Part shown: positions 21,690 to 31,219 of the stretch, one piece after another
How positions within the stretch are numbered: the first letter of the stretch is position 1
How the letters are laid out: every line of letters begins with the position of its first letter
NCBI GenBank assembly: GCA_029215795.1
Contig: JARDYH010000004.1
Span: forward strand, 36,212,001-36,276,000
DNA from: Anniella stebbinsi
Lineage: Eukaryota; Chordata; Lepidosauria; Squamata; Anniellidae
DNA length: 64,000 nucleotides
Direction of reading: 5' to 3'
Translations under genes and position numbers: made by a program
Notes under the pieces: generated by a model
What the model saw: the letters and a program-made list of their open reading frames with translations, nothing else
The model's database searches: none
What the model was told of the DNA's origin: nothing

Positions 21690-22140
21690 CCATTGCAGAG
21701 CTTTCAGCTTTAACCACTGTGAATAAACACACATCTTTGGGTGGCTCTATCAGTAGAAATGCTTGCTTAAGATGGCCAGCCACCGAGAGAGCCAGCCCTG
21801 CTTTAGAGCGCAAGAGTGAGGGATCTGAATTAAATTTCAGAGAAGCTCTCAGGGGCCACATTCTAGCGGTAGGCGGGGCTCCAAAGGCAAATAGGGTGAA
21901 GCCAACAATACAAAATAATACCATATTGTAGCTTAAAGCTTTTACTGCCAATTAATAAGCCTTAGAAGAGGCATTTCAGCTTTTTAGAATGTGGGAGAAG
22001 TGGCTTAAAAGTAAGGAAACCACCCAACAGTTGATGGTTATGGGAAAGGGAATGGGAACAGGAGAGGAGGGCGTGGCCATCTGGGGAAACCCAGAGGTCA
22101 AGACTGGTAACCCAAGAGGGCTGAACCTGAGATTCCCTAT
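21690..22140 (+). repeat. Interspersed repeat shared with 32905-33190
   Basis: Shared blocks include agaagctctcaggggc, gctccaaaggcaaatagggt, cttttactgcca and agaggcatttcagctttt, then ggttatgggaaaggg and ccagaggtcaa. The short reverse-strand ORF across it is not treated as a gene because the same sequence is repeated and broken in the second copy. Confidence 0.6.
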
Positions 22141-22307
22141 TTCTGCTTTATCAGGTCCGCATTAGGGGTGTGCACGGACCCCCCGGATCGGATCGGGACC
22201 CGGATCGGGACCTCCAATTTTGTCCCGGACCGGTTCGGACAAAATCGGAGGCCCCCCGGACCGGATCGAGTCCGATCCCGACCCAAAAATCGTACATTTT
22301 TGGATCG

Positions 22308-22371
22308 GCCGCCATTTTTTTCCCCATAGACTTGCATTGCAATGCAAGTCTATGAGGAAAAAATGGCGGCG
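22308..22371. repeat. A/T-centred palindrome within the GC-rich element
   Basis: Arms gccgccatttttt and aaaaaatggcggc enclose catagacttgcattg and its inverse; centre at 22339/22340. Nearly perfect. Confidence 0.85.
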
Positions 22372-22562
22372 GGTGGGTAAGGGGGGGCCTAACTCCCTCC
22401 CCCCCCCGGGGCCGTCCGCTGTGGACGGCCCCGGCAGGTAAACCCCCTCCCCCGCGCTCCCTACCCCCCCTGGGGCCGCCTGCTTCCATCCGCTGGCGCC
22501 CGCGGGCGCCAGCGGATAGAAGCGGACGGCTCCGGGGGGGGGGTAAGCCCCCTTCCCCGCCA

Positions 22563-23474
22563 CTTACCTTCTCGGCACGTCCGGCGCCGGCGGCTACTAC
22601 CAGCGGGCTCCGCGGCCTACTCTCGAGTAGCGCGCCGGGTGATGACATCACCCGGCGCGCCACCCTGGAGCAGGCCGCGGAGCCTGCTGGTAGTAGTAGG
22701 CGCCGGCGCAGGACGGGAGCCGCCGGGCCGGGCAGGTAAGGGCCCCCCTCCCCCCTCCCCCCTCCGCGCGCCCCCTCCTCCCCTCCACGCACCCCCTCCT
22801 TACCTTTCCGGCCCGGCGGCTCCCGTCCGGCGCCGGCGCCTACTACTTCCAGCAGGCTCCGCGGCCTGCTCTAGAGTAGCGCGCCGGGTGATGACATCAC
22901 CCGGCGCGCCATCCTAGAGCAGGCCGCGGAGCCTGCTGGGAATAGTAGGCGCCGGCGCCGGACGGGAGCCGCCGGGCCGGAAAGGTAAGGGCCCCCCTCC
23001 CCCCTCCGCGCGCCCCCTCCTCCCCTCCACGCACCCCCTCCTTACCTTTCCGGCCCGGCGGCTCCCGTCCGGCGCCGGCGCCTACTACTTCCAGCAGGCT
23101 CCGCGGCCTGCTCTAGAGTAGCGCGCCGGGTGATGACATCACCCGGCGCGCCATCCTAGAGCAGGCCGCGGAGCCTGCTGGGAATAGTAGGCGCCGGCGC
23201 CGGACGGGAGCCGCCGGGCCGGAAAGGTAAGGGCCCCCCTCCCCCCTCCGCGCGCCCCCTCCTCCCCTCCACGCACCCCCTCCTTACCTTCCCGGCCCGG
23301 TGGCTCCCGTCCGGCGCCGGCGCCTACTACTACCAGCAGGCTCCGCGGCCTGCTCTAGAGTAGCGCGCCGGGTGATGACATCACCCGGCGCGCCACCCTA
23401 GAGCAGGCCGCGGAGCCTGCTAGTAGTAGTAGGCGCCGGCGCCGGACGGGAGCCACCGGGCCGAGAAGGTAAGT
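22563..23474. repeat. Four tandem about 180-190-bp hairpins, 242-bp period
   Basis: Hairpins centre on TGATGACATCA at about 22645, 22894, 23136 and 23378, so spacing is 249, 242 and 242 bp. Each runs from cttacctt through ggcgccggcgcctactact and gcaggctccgcggcctgct, then back through the inverse to aaggtaag. Spacers are cccctcc-rich. Units 2 and 3 are almost identical; unit 1 is the most diverged. Confidence 0.9.
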
Positions 23475-23735
23475 GCCCCCCTCCTCCCCCCCCCGCTGTC
23501 CACTTTCATTGGCGGGCGCCCGCTGGCGCCCGCCAATGGAAGCGGCGGTGGGCGCCAGTGGGCGCCCGCCGATCCGCCGATCCGCCGAACCGGTTCGGAG
23601 CTTTTTCGGACCGGTTCGGATTGGATCGGCCGATCCAGCTGCGGGATCGGAAATCGGATAATTTATCCGATTTCCCACTGGACCGGACTCGGATCGTGGA
23701 TCGGGTCCGATCCAGTGCACATCCCTAGTCCGCAT

Positions 23736-23966
23736 GCAGCACCTGGTGAAATTCCCTCTTCATCACAACAGTTAAAGCTGCAGGAGCCCTGCCCTCTTTT
23801 GTATCTGGTCATGCTAGGCAGGGCTCCTGCAGCTTTAACTGTTGTGATGAAGAGGAAATTTTACCAGGTGCTGCATGCATACAAATAACACCTGCTGAAA
23901 TTCCCTTTTCAATACAACTGTTAAAAGATACAGAAGCCCTACCCTCCTTTTCATATGATTACCCTA
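23736..23966. mobile_element. Fold-back hAT-like MITE, copy 2, left part missing
   Basis: Contains the inner arms (gaaattccctcttcatcaca...; ...gttgtgatgaagagg) and the right outer arm ending gattaccctA at 23966. The left outer arm is absent; the GC-rich element 22163-23727 abuts the break. Confidence 0.8.
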
Positions 23967-24214
23967 GGCCATCAGGGTGTATTACTTATCTTTCAGGGAT
24001 CAAGGGATTCTAGAAGTTCTATTTCAGTTGCTAATAGGAAAAATAGAGTTCCAGGACTATTAAAACGAGTGTCAATTCTACCAAGGTGAAATCTATTGAG
24101 TAGGACACATACAAAATGTGATATCACTCATACAATTCTAGGCTCCTTGAGGCCAGGCCTTGTCTTGTTATCTGATGTTTGCTTAAGCTGCAAGTGCCAT
24201 GCAGATTGATGACA

Positions 24215-24575
24215 GAGGACTTTTCTACACGAGCTTTGAATCAATTTTTGGTTTCATCGCGGAATTGGAATCTGAGTACTACACAAAGAATGTTTCCTTT
24301 CCTGCTACATAACCTCTGGGTGGAATTGTGGTATAGCAGAATAACGCAAATACACAAGTGAAAAAACATATTCCTTTGCTAACAGAAATAATACTGCATT
24401 TCCCCTGCTCTAAAAAAAGAAGAAAAAATCTCACAGAAAGCCCTCTTTATAAACAGAAGCGAAATTGGAAAGTCACAAGGTTGTCTAAAGAACACATAAA
24501 CAGCTGTGAGTAGGAAATGATGAGCATACAAATGCCTCATGTAGTAATACTGTGTACATAATAACAATATGCTCA
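24215..24575. mobile_element. TTTCTACATGAG-type MITE, copy 1
   Basis: Starts with gacttttctacacgagc and ends with catacaaatgcctcatgta. The interior matches 48908-49275 (tttcctttcc, acataacctct, ggtg, cccctgctctaaaa, cataaacagctgtgagta). No ORF. Confidence 0.65.
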
Positions 24576-24639
24576 TGACTTAAACCCAGATGTAAAGACA
24601 TTTGAAGATGTTTTTAAGCTAAGTTATTTTGAAATCTGT

Positions 24640-24712
24640 TTGTGTTGGATGAGGAATGCTGGGTGTTGTAGGGATTTTTGTTGTCAAAATATGCATAGTA
24701 TTGTGCCCGTAG
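24640..24712. repeat. Half of an ATGTTTAGACAGAAA-type MITE
   Basis: Only the right arm is visible (gaggaatgctgggtgttgta; tatgcatagtattgtgccc). Confidence 0.55.
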
Positions 24713-24805
24713 CGACTTTACCCCTAGAAACTTGGTTTTGTTCAGAACCCACCTATTACTGTTGCTAGGGCTCCACTTACTGAGGGCCTAGATTAAGCAA
24801 CTGAA

Positions 24806-24932
24806 GGTGCAATCTAATGCATGTTTAGACAGAAAAAAAGATCTACAACTTCCAGCATGCCCCAGCAAGTTTGGCTGGTTGGGGCATGCTGAGAATTGTA
24901 AGCCTTTTTTGCATAGGATTGTGCCCTTAGTT
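24806..24932. mobile_element. ATGTTTAGACAGAAA-type palindromic MITE
   Basis: Left arm ggtgcaatctaatgcatgtt to ccagcatgcccc; right arm ggggcatgctgaga to cataggattgtgccc. Clear fold-back. Confidence 0.75.
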
Positions 24933-25159
24933 AAAGAGGCCCAAAGCTTGTCCAGAAGAGACACAGCTAGTGATTGGCTGAAATTTGTCAAAACATTTTT
25001 TTCTTGGTTTGAGACAGTGCTGCCACTGAAAGGCAGAGAGCAATCCATATTATGTGGTACAAGCCCTGCCGAAATTAATGGAGGGTTGCCTAGCAACAGG
25101 GCTTGGACCTAAAGAAATGGCAGCCTCTGAGGCCCCCAATTTCCATAACAGCCTTTCCC

Positions 25160-25290
25160 CCACCCTGGTGCCTTTTAGATGTCTGGACTACAATTCCCAG
25201 AATTCCTGATTATTGGCCATGAAGGCTGGGGCTGATGGGAGTCAAAGTCCAAAAACTCTGGAGGCCACCAGATTGGGGAAGGCTATTCTA
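25160..25290. mobile_element. Palindromic ATCTGGAGGCCACCAG-type repeat, copy 1
   Basis: Built of gactacaattcccagaat and ggctggggctgatgggagtc then gaggccaccagattggggaa. Members fold back on themselves. Other copies: 26205-26345, 34925-35012, 43443-44097 (split), 44155-44252, 54925-55070, 59268-59398 and 60638-60718. Confidence 0.7.
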
Positions 25291-25649
25291 AAATATTTCT
25301 TAATTGTGACTTATGCAATTAAAATTTGTTTGCTTCTATCAGAACTTTATTAAGAAGCATGATACAAACATTAGCTTACACAGTTGTGCCAGACACGCAC
25401 CTCATTCTTCCTTGTCTGAATTGGAGCACCTAGTAATTACAAGCGCCACAGCTGAGGAATGTGACAGGGCTGTCAGGTGGTGGGGCCGCTGAACTGGTTC
25501 CCATTGTTATTGAAAGAGTTCACAGAGCCACATTGTGTGTGGCTAAATGATTGCCCAGGTGAGCAAGAGTGAAACAGATAGCAGGCAAATGGATAAAAGG
25601 TATATGTAGTTGAGGTATATGCTGGCTGTGTAAGGGCAAGGGGTCCCTC

Positions 25650-25743
25650 TTAGGCTGCAATCCTATGCACACTGACCTGGGAGTAAAACCCGGTGAAGTC
25701 AATGGGACTTACTTCTCAGTAGACCTGTCTAAGATTGTGCTCT
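25650..25743. mobile_element. AGGATTGCAGCC-type palindromic short repeat (reverse)
   Basis: Runs from ggctgcaatcctatgcacac through gtcaatgggacttacttctc to agattgtgct. Confidence 0.7.
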
Positions 25744-25787
25744 TAAGCAATTGAAAAAAGAAGGGAAAATAATACATGTCAGTCAAC

Positions 25788-25833
25788 ATAAGAACATAAG
25801 AAGAGCCATGCAGGATCAGACCAAGGCTCCATC
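25788..25833 (+). mobile_element. AACATAAGAAGAGCC-type repeat, left part of interrupted copy
   Basis: Contains acataagaacataagaagag and ggatcagaccaaggctccat. It is interrupted by the fold-back MITE at 25834-26153 and continues at 26154-26200 (ctagttctgcactcagctca). Other copies: 33403-34235 (split), 40422-41330 (split) and 61228-61400 (reverse). Classification is unknown to me. Confidence 0.75.
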
Positions 25834-26153
25834 TAGGCTGACCATATGAAAAGGAGGTCAGGGCTCATGTAACTTTAACAGTTGTAGAGAAAAGGGAATT
25901 TCAGCCAGTGTCATTTGTATGCAATTAGTTCCTGGTGAAATGTCCTCTTCATCACAACAGTTAAAGTTGCAGGGGCCTTGCCTTCTTTTGTATATGGTCA
26001 CTCTAGTATAGTGCCTGCACCTTTAACTGTTGTGATGAAGAGGACATTTCACCAGGAACTAATTGCATACAAATGACATTGGCTGAAATTCCCTTTTCTC
26101 TACAACTGTTAAAGTTACATGAGCCCTGTCCTCCTTTTCATATGGTCAGCCTA
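25834..26153. mobile_element. Fold-back hAT-like MITE, copy 3
   Basis: 320 bp, taggctgacc to ggtcagccta, with perfect 8-bp duplication gctccatc at 25826-25833 and 26154-26161. Inserted in an AACATAAGAAGAGCC-type repeat, which reads through once the element is removed. Confidence 0.92.
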
Positions 26154-26204
26154 GCTCCATCTAGTTCTGCACTCAGCTCACACAGTGGCCAACAGAGTAG
26201 ATCA

Positions 26205-26345
26205 GGGGTGAGCAACTTGAAGCTCTCCAGATGTAATTGCACAGCAGCTCCCATCAGCCTAGCCAACATAGTCAAATAGTGAGGGATGATGGGAATTGTA
26301 GTCCAACAACCCTCTGGATATCCACAAGTTGCCTGCCCCATCCTA
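26205..26345. mobile_element. Palindromic ATCTGGAGGCCACCAG-type repeat, copy 2
   Basis: From gggtgagcaacttgaagctc through cccatcagcct and gatgggaattgtagtccaac to gttgcctgcccc. Confidence 0.7.
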
Positions 26346-26349
26346 GATG

Positions 26350-27330
26350 GATAGATAGTTCTTGTGCTGGGATCTGTCCCAAGACCCAGCAAGTATCTTG
26401 GGGCCTATTCCAACCCTGGGCCCAGAAAAATCGCTAGGCTCTACTCCCTGCCCCCAGACCTACCTCTTAGCTCCTTTGCCAGACCTGCTCAGAATTATTG
26501 ACTTCAAAGCTCAGGAACCCTAAGTAAACTCCATTGAATTGAGCTGGACTTAATCCCAAAGGAACATGTGTTGGATCAAGTTTCAGAATCATGCATATGC
26601 AAGTTACAGAATCAAATGGGAGTCAAATACAGGCTTAAGAGTACCTGCGAAATTGTGGTGTAGATGTACAACTGTTGTCATCCACAGATTTTAAATTATG
26701 TAGCTTCTGCACAAAGAACTGCCATTAAAGAAGCATAATTTGGGCGGACAGCTATGTTGGAAGGTGTTGGTGTATGTAACCTTTGATGTCTTCCTGAAGC
26801 AATGTAAAATACTTTTAACGTTCCTACTAGCTTTTGGTGAGCCAAGAATAGGGAGGTACAAGGGATGAGTTACAATGTTTTCAGTTTTTAAACTGTATTG
26901 TTACCTGACCTGAATTTTCGGATAGGCTATAAATCAGACGAGTTAATTTAATTTAATTTAAAGTTCTAATATTATATTACAAGATGGGTTTGGTTGACCA
27001 GGGTCCAAAATATTCCTTCCTTCCCCATGTGCTACACTCATTTAACAGAGCCCTCCATACACTAAGACAGCAATCTTTTGCCCACTTACCTGGGAGCAAG
27101 GGCCAAAAGACATTACTTTAAATGTGTATCTAGCAGATACATTTTTTTTATTTTTACTCTACATCAAATGCAGGGGCCCCTATCTGGTTTCGGGTGGGAG
27201 CTTGTAAGATCTGGATTGGGGTCCTTGCACCTACTCTAGAATAAAAATGAAATAGGCAAGTCACACACCAATTCACTTTTCAATGTTTCCTATAAATGTG
27301 AGAAGCAAGTCTCACATGATCTACACTCAC
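26350..27330. other. No gene recognised
   Basis: Short ORFs only. Around 26490-26590 sequence partly resembles the AGGATTGCAGCC-type repeat (ttgaattgagctggactta) but is too diverged to place. Confidence 0.5.
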
Positions 27331-27334
27331 CCTC

Positions 27335-27790
27335 TATTTATTTATTTATTATTACTTCTTTAGAAGTATTTATATACTGGCCATTATGAAATCATAGGGC
27401 AGTGTACAGAATTAATTAAAACAGTTAAATACAAACCACAATAAGTACAAACACCCATACACCCATAATAAAAACAAAACAACAGCAATTGCAAAACAAA
27501 GTATTACAAGCCAGCAAATGCCTGGTTAAATAGGTACAGTCTTAACAGACAATAAAACACTATCAGGGTTGGTGCCTGTCGCACTGCAGGGTGGAGAGAA
27601 TTCGAAAGGCGGGGTGCTACAAATGAAAAGGCTCTGCCCCTGATTGTTGTCAGATGTATTTGTTCAGCCAGTGGAACAACCAGGAGGCCCCAAACTGTAG
27701 ATATCAATAAACTGGCAGGTAGATTTAAGGGAAGGCATTCCCTCAGGTAAGCTGGTCCAAAGTTGTTTAGGGCAACTTTAGCCACTCACT
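27335..27790 (-). pseudogene. L2-type LINE 3' fragment, reverse: C-terminus and tail
   Basis: A minus-strand frame of about 93 codons carries FGPAYLRE, then RGRAFSFVAPRLSNSLHPAVR and LRLYLFNQAF, matching the end of L2-type ORF2 proteins (GPxYLRE...AFSxxAPRLWNxLPxxVR). The plus-strand left end has the reverse tail (tatttatttatttattatta, ctggcc). No reverse transcriptase core; truncated and inactive. Confidence 0.82.
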
Positions 27791-27799
27791 CTACAACCT

Positions 27800-28640
27800 T
27801 CAGACCTGTGTGCTGTCTTCCAACTCAACTTCCTAGTTCTCAAGGCTGGGGACTAGGCAGTAAGCACTCTCTAGCCTATTGCATAAGATAATGGTATGGC
27901 AGAACCTCAGAATGTTGCTCAGAGGTTTTGTAAGGAATCTGCACTGCATTGATGTGCCTACATAAATTATGGAAAGCAGGTAATTGCAGAAACTCTGGGC
28001 GGCAAAGGGACTTGCCCCAGTGTTACACATTGACTGAATAAGAAACTGAAACCGAAGACTTGTTTGCATAATACCTGCCTCTATTTGAATGTTTTGAGCT
28101 CGCTTCTGAATTTGAACTTGTTTAGCCATGGGCCGCTTTTAAAAGAATATTTGCTTTAAGGATTAGAGTAGACCCAATGTGGAAGATCTTAGGAGCATTT
28201 GGTTTTCTTAGCTGATTATAAAATAAAAAGAGATTATATCATTTTTTTTAGGGCTACACTCATGGAAGCTTTGATTGAGCAAAGTATTTTCAATTTTTAT
28301 GTTGTGTTTTAATTATGATTTTGGGGTTTTTTAAAAACTGATTTTATTGTTAGCTGCCCTGAGCACCAGATTTTGGCAGAAAGGCAGGATATAAATTTAT
28401 TGAATTAACTGATTAAACAGTAGGGAGAAGCAATTTCCATGTAATGGAAAGAAGACTATTTTTAATGGGTCTGGATAAGCAATGCTGGCTTTGCACAGTG
28501 GAAAAGGGCTCCGGCAGAAATTAAGGGTACCTCTAGATGAGCGGTTTGCCCCGCGGAGGCTTTGCAGTGGCGGCAGGTGATCTCCATGATGCAGCCACCA
28601 CTCTGAAGCCATCCAGGGGCAAAGCCCCGTTGGTCCACTT
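27800..28640. other. No gene; LINE-like tail at about 28290-28405
   Basis: The stretch ttagctgccctgagcaccag and ggcaggatataaatttattg is a forward LINE 3' tail. The patch 28520-28640 is GC-richer and is the MITE in which the following L1 fragment landed. Confidence 0.45.
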
Positions 28641-28671
28641 TAAAAAAGTTGGGCAGTTACCCCAACTTTTT

Positions 28672-29293
28672 CTTTTTTCCAATTAATTTTTTAAATTGTT
28701 TTCAAACAAAGATAAAACACAAACAATACAACATAAACATTAAGATGGACTTCCGAATTTCTCCAACATACAAAAATATCTATGTTTTCTTAACGCTTTA
28801 TCAAAATAAGCCTAATAAAAAAAGAAACAAAATAGTGAGTGAATTTCCCGACTTCCCTGTCTTTATCAATTGTTTTCGCTGAATCCACATGCAAATATAT
28901 CCTTCCCTTCTCTCTCTTTTAAAAAATGTATCAGAGGTTTCCATTCCTCAGTAAATCTTATTGTTGTTTTGTCTTTTATTATCACAGTGAGTTTTGCCAT
29001 TTCCTCCAGCTCTGTAATCTTCAATAGCCATTCCTCCTCTGTTGATACTTTCTCGCTCTTCCAGTTCTGGGCATATATTAATCTTGCTGCTGTTATCATG
29101 TACAAGAACAAAGTTCCAATTGATCATCAATTATCCCCAACAGAAAGTACTCTGGACATAGTTGTATTTTAATTTTCAGTTTATTTTGCATTACCTTATG
29201 CATTTGTGTTCAAATGAATTTCGCTTTTTTACATGTCCACCATAGATGATAAAAGGTTCCTTCCTGTTCTTCACATTTCCAACACCTTCCCTA
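28672..29293 (-). pseudogene. L1-type LINE ORF2 C-terminal fragment, reverse, with target-site duplication
   Basis: On the minus strand, a CWKCEEQEGTFYHLWWTC block (a CX2CX8HX4C zinc-knuckle-like motif) is followed by MITAARLIYAQNWKSEKVST and EEWLLKITELEEMAKLT, then EEWKPLIHFLK. This matches the layout of L1 ORF2 C-termini. Frameshifts and stops break it. The plus-strand left end is T-rich, consistent with a poly(A). The 15-bp flanks ttaccccaacttttt (28657-28671) and ttaccccgacttttt (29294-29308) differ by one base and are the expected target duplication. It is a 5'-truncated, dead insertion. Confidence 0.85.
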
Positions 29294-29309
29294 TTACCCC
29301 GACTTTTTC

Positions 29310-29815
29310 CGAAGAGCAAGGCGCAGAGGCACATTTGCCGTCTGTCGCCTTGCTCCATTTGATTGGGCACTATTTTCTCCCGACTCTCCTCTCACTGACC
29401 TCCCTCTGCCTGCCCAGTTCCTGCAGCTAGAGGGAGGTCAGAGGGAGGAGAGCTGGTTCGGGCACAGTGCGCCCTTGTATTCCTCCCCATTTGTCTGCCC
29501 TGTTCCTTCCTTTACCCCCCACCCCCCGATGCTCAGTGGAGCGATGGCAGCAGCAACTCCGCACTCGCGCTCCGGCCCGTGAAGATGCCAGGAAGGGGCG
29601 CAAGTGCAGTAGCCGGAGGCCTCGCGGCACTGAGGCGCCGCTGTCAAGACGAGGCCTAAAAGAAACAAGTGGAACCTGCAATGAAACATGGCAGTGTGGA
29701 GTGCTCCTGTTTAGTTTTCCAGGCTGCCAGCCAGTCAGGCATGCCAACTTCCAGAGTACTCCATTCCATTCCCCCATTCTCCCCTGCAACTGTCAGAATT
29801 CTATGCCTTATTGAG
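29310..29815. other. GC-richer stretch, no gene recognised
   Basis: Overlapping ORFs of 83-120 codons on both strands, none with a recognisable domain. The first part continues the MITE broken by the L1 fragment. Confidence 0.45.
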
Positions 29816-29825
29816 CATACTCAGA

Positions 29826-30220
29826 GCCTTTCTACATGAGGCAATTACTGTACGTTCGTGATTCCTCGATCATGGTAGTTTGCAAGTGCTTTACACAGGC
29901 CTCTCCTGTGCTTTGCAACCATTATAGCAAAGGAGGGTTTCCTAATGAGGAAAGTCTAGTATTTCTGTGAATGGCAACATGAAATCTTAGTGTATTTGTG
30001 CAATTCCACTATACTAATAGTGCCTTCTAGTGGTTGCGTAATGGAACATATAGAAAGGAAGAGAAAGAAAAACACCATAAAAAATGTAAAGAAGTTGATT
30101 TTAATCCCGCAAAGAATCCAGAGGCAGAAGCCCCAGTAAAGAGGTGGGTTAAAAGCCTCATATAGAAATGCCCTCAGTCCTCGTTGGGCTGATTTCGGGG
30201 CTGATTGTTCCCACCTTAAT
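29826..30220. mobile_element. TTTCTACATGAG-type MITE, copy 2
   Basis: Begins cctttctacatgaggcaatt and ends near catatagaaatgccctc; the interior shares the cactatactaatagtgcctt-like region and cccgcaaagaatcc with relatives. Confidence 0.6.
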
Positions 30221-30539
30221 TTCCCCACTCAGGGAAATTTATTTAGCAAATTTTAGGGTTCCCCCAAGTATGCTGATACTTCCCTCTTGTGGCTGGGTGG
30301 GGCAGTTTGGGCTACATAAGTAACAGTACATGAAGGATTGAATAACAATTAAAATATAGGGTGATTATTTCATTGCGAAGTTCCTCAAATATGGCAGCAA
30401 AATGTTAGGGGGGAACCATTTTACTTACATAAAAAAAAACTTAGGTAAGTGGGCAGATTTCAGGCTTGTGGAGTCTATTTTGTTTTTACTAGACTTCCAA
30501 GATCCACCAATCGAGGCCTGATGGAAAAGACCCACGCAT

Positions 30540-30612
30540 AGAATTAAACATGCCACTGGCTCTCTGCCTTTAAGCAAGCAAGTGGTAGCAATGCTGAGAC
30601 AGAGGATGAGGA
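30540..30612 (+). repeat. Short repeat shared with 45240-45292
   Basis: The phrase caagcaagtggtagcaatg and the following gagacagaggatgaggaaca recur at 45252-45290 with few changes. Confidence 0.6.
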
Positions 30613-30623
30613 ACAATAGTAGT

Positions 30624-30789
30624 TAGGGTGACCGTATGAAAAGGAGGACAGGGCTCCTGTATTTTTGACAGTTGTATAGAAAAGGGAAATTCGTCAGGTG
30701 CAAGCAGCGCCTGCTGAAATTCCCTTTTCTATACAAGTGTTAAACATACAAGAGCCCTGTCCTCCTTTTCATATGGTCACTCAAATCTA
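30624..30789. mobile_element. Half-size fold-back hAT-like MITE (single hairpin)
   Basis: From tagggtgaccgtatgaaaag to catatggtcactca, about 166 bp. It has both outer arms but lacks the inner pair of arms found in the 320-bp copies. Clear flanking duplication was not seen (atagtagt against aatctact). Confidence 0.85.
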
Positions 30790-30834
30790 CTGCTCCTCCT
30801 TCTGACCACCAACATTGTCTGGGCAAGTGAACAA

Positions 30835-31215
30835 GGACTTCTGCACACGAGGCTAAAATCCCGCAACCTTACCAGGGCTTCTGCTTCCAGATTCCTTGTG
30901 GGATTACGATCACCTCCTTTACATGTAATTTTTTCTGGGGGGTTTCCTTTCCAGGCAAGTGCTATATATTTTATTATACAGCCACTGGATGGAGCTGTGG
31001 TATAGCGGGATTCCAGAAATTCACGGGAAATTTATCCCACTTCATAGTGAGATAAAATCTCTTATGGTATTTTCTCCATTGAGAATAATGCCGCTATAAT
31101 GGCCAGTAAGCACAGGAGGGGCCCTGAGGGTTGATAATGGTGTGTAAAGGACCCACAAAAAAATGTAAGTGACCAATCATAATTGCACAATAAAATCTTT
31201 GTGTAGAAATGCCCC
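30835..31215. mobile_element. TTTCTACATGAG-type MITE, copy 3
   Basis: Ends acttctgcacacgaggct and tttgtgtagaaatgcccc are inverted. Shares aaatcccgcaaccttacc and the gggcttctg block with 59505-59840. Confidence 0.7.
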
Positions 31216-31219
31216 AAGA

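Larger units (their letters stand above)
22163..23727. mobile_element. GC-rich non-autonomous hAT-like element with hairpin array
   Basis: The ends taggggtgtgcac (22163) and gtgcacatcccta (23715-23727) are inverted, with a perfect 8-bp duplication gtccgcat at 22155-22162 and 23728-23735. The subterminal parts are rich in ggatcgg and ccgatcc words. The 1565-bp interior is almost all palindromes and CpG. No transposase. The 213-codon and other Gly/Pro/Arg-rich frames are by-products. It sits at the broken edge of a fold-back MITE (23736-23966). Confidence 0.88.

Noticed and set aside
21622..21951. 109-codon reverse-strand ORF with a signal-peptide-like stretch
   Set aside because: The same DNA recurs at 32905-33190 as a repeat in which the frame is broken, so it is not a conserved gene.
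22151..22917. 213-codon and other ORFs in the 22-kb GC-rich element
   Set aside because: They translate hairpin repeats and CpG-rich spacers; frames on both strands are equally open and have repetitive low-complexity content.
22563..23474. CRISPR-like array
   Set aside because: Regular spacing, but the units are long GC-rich hairpins and the spacers are the same from unit to unit; the context is a vertebrate transposon.
29427..29815. Coding exon of a host gene in GC-richer sequence
   Set aside because: Overlapping frames on both strands, no domain, no consistent splice sites.
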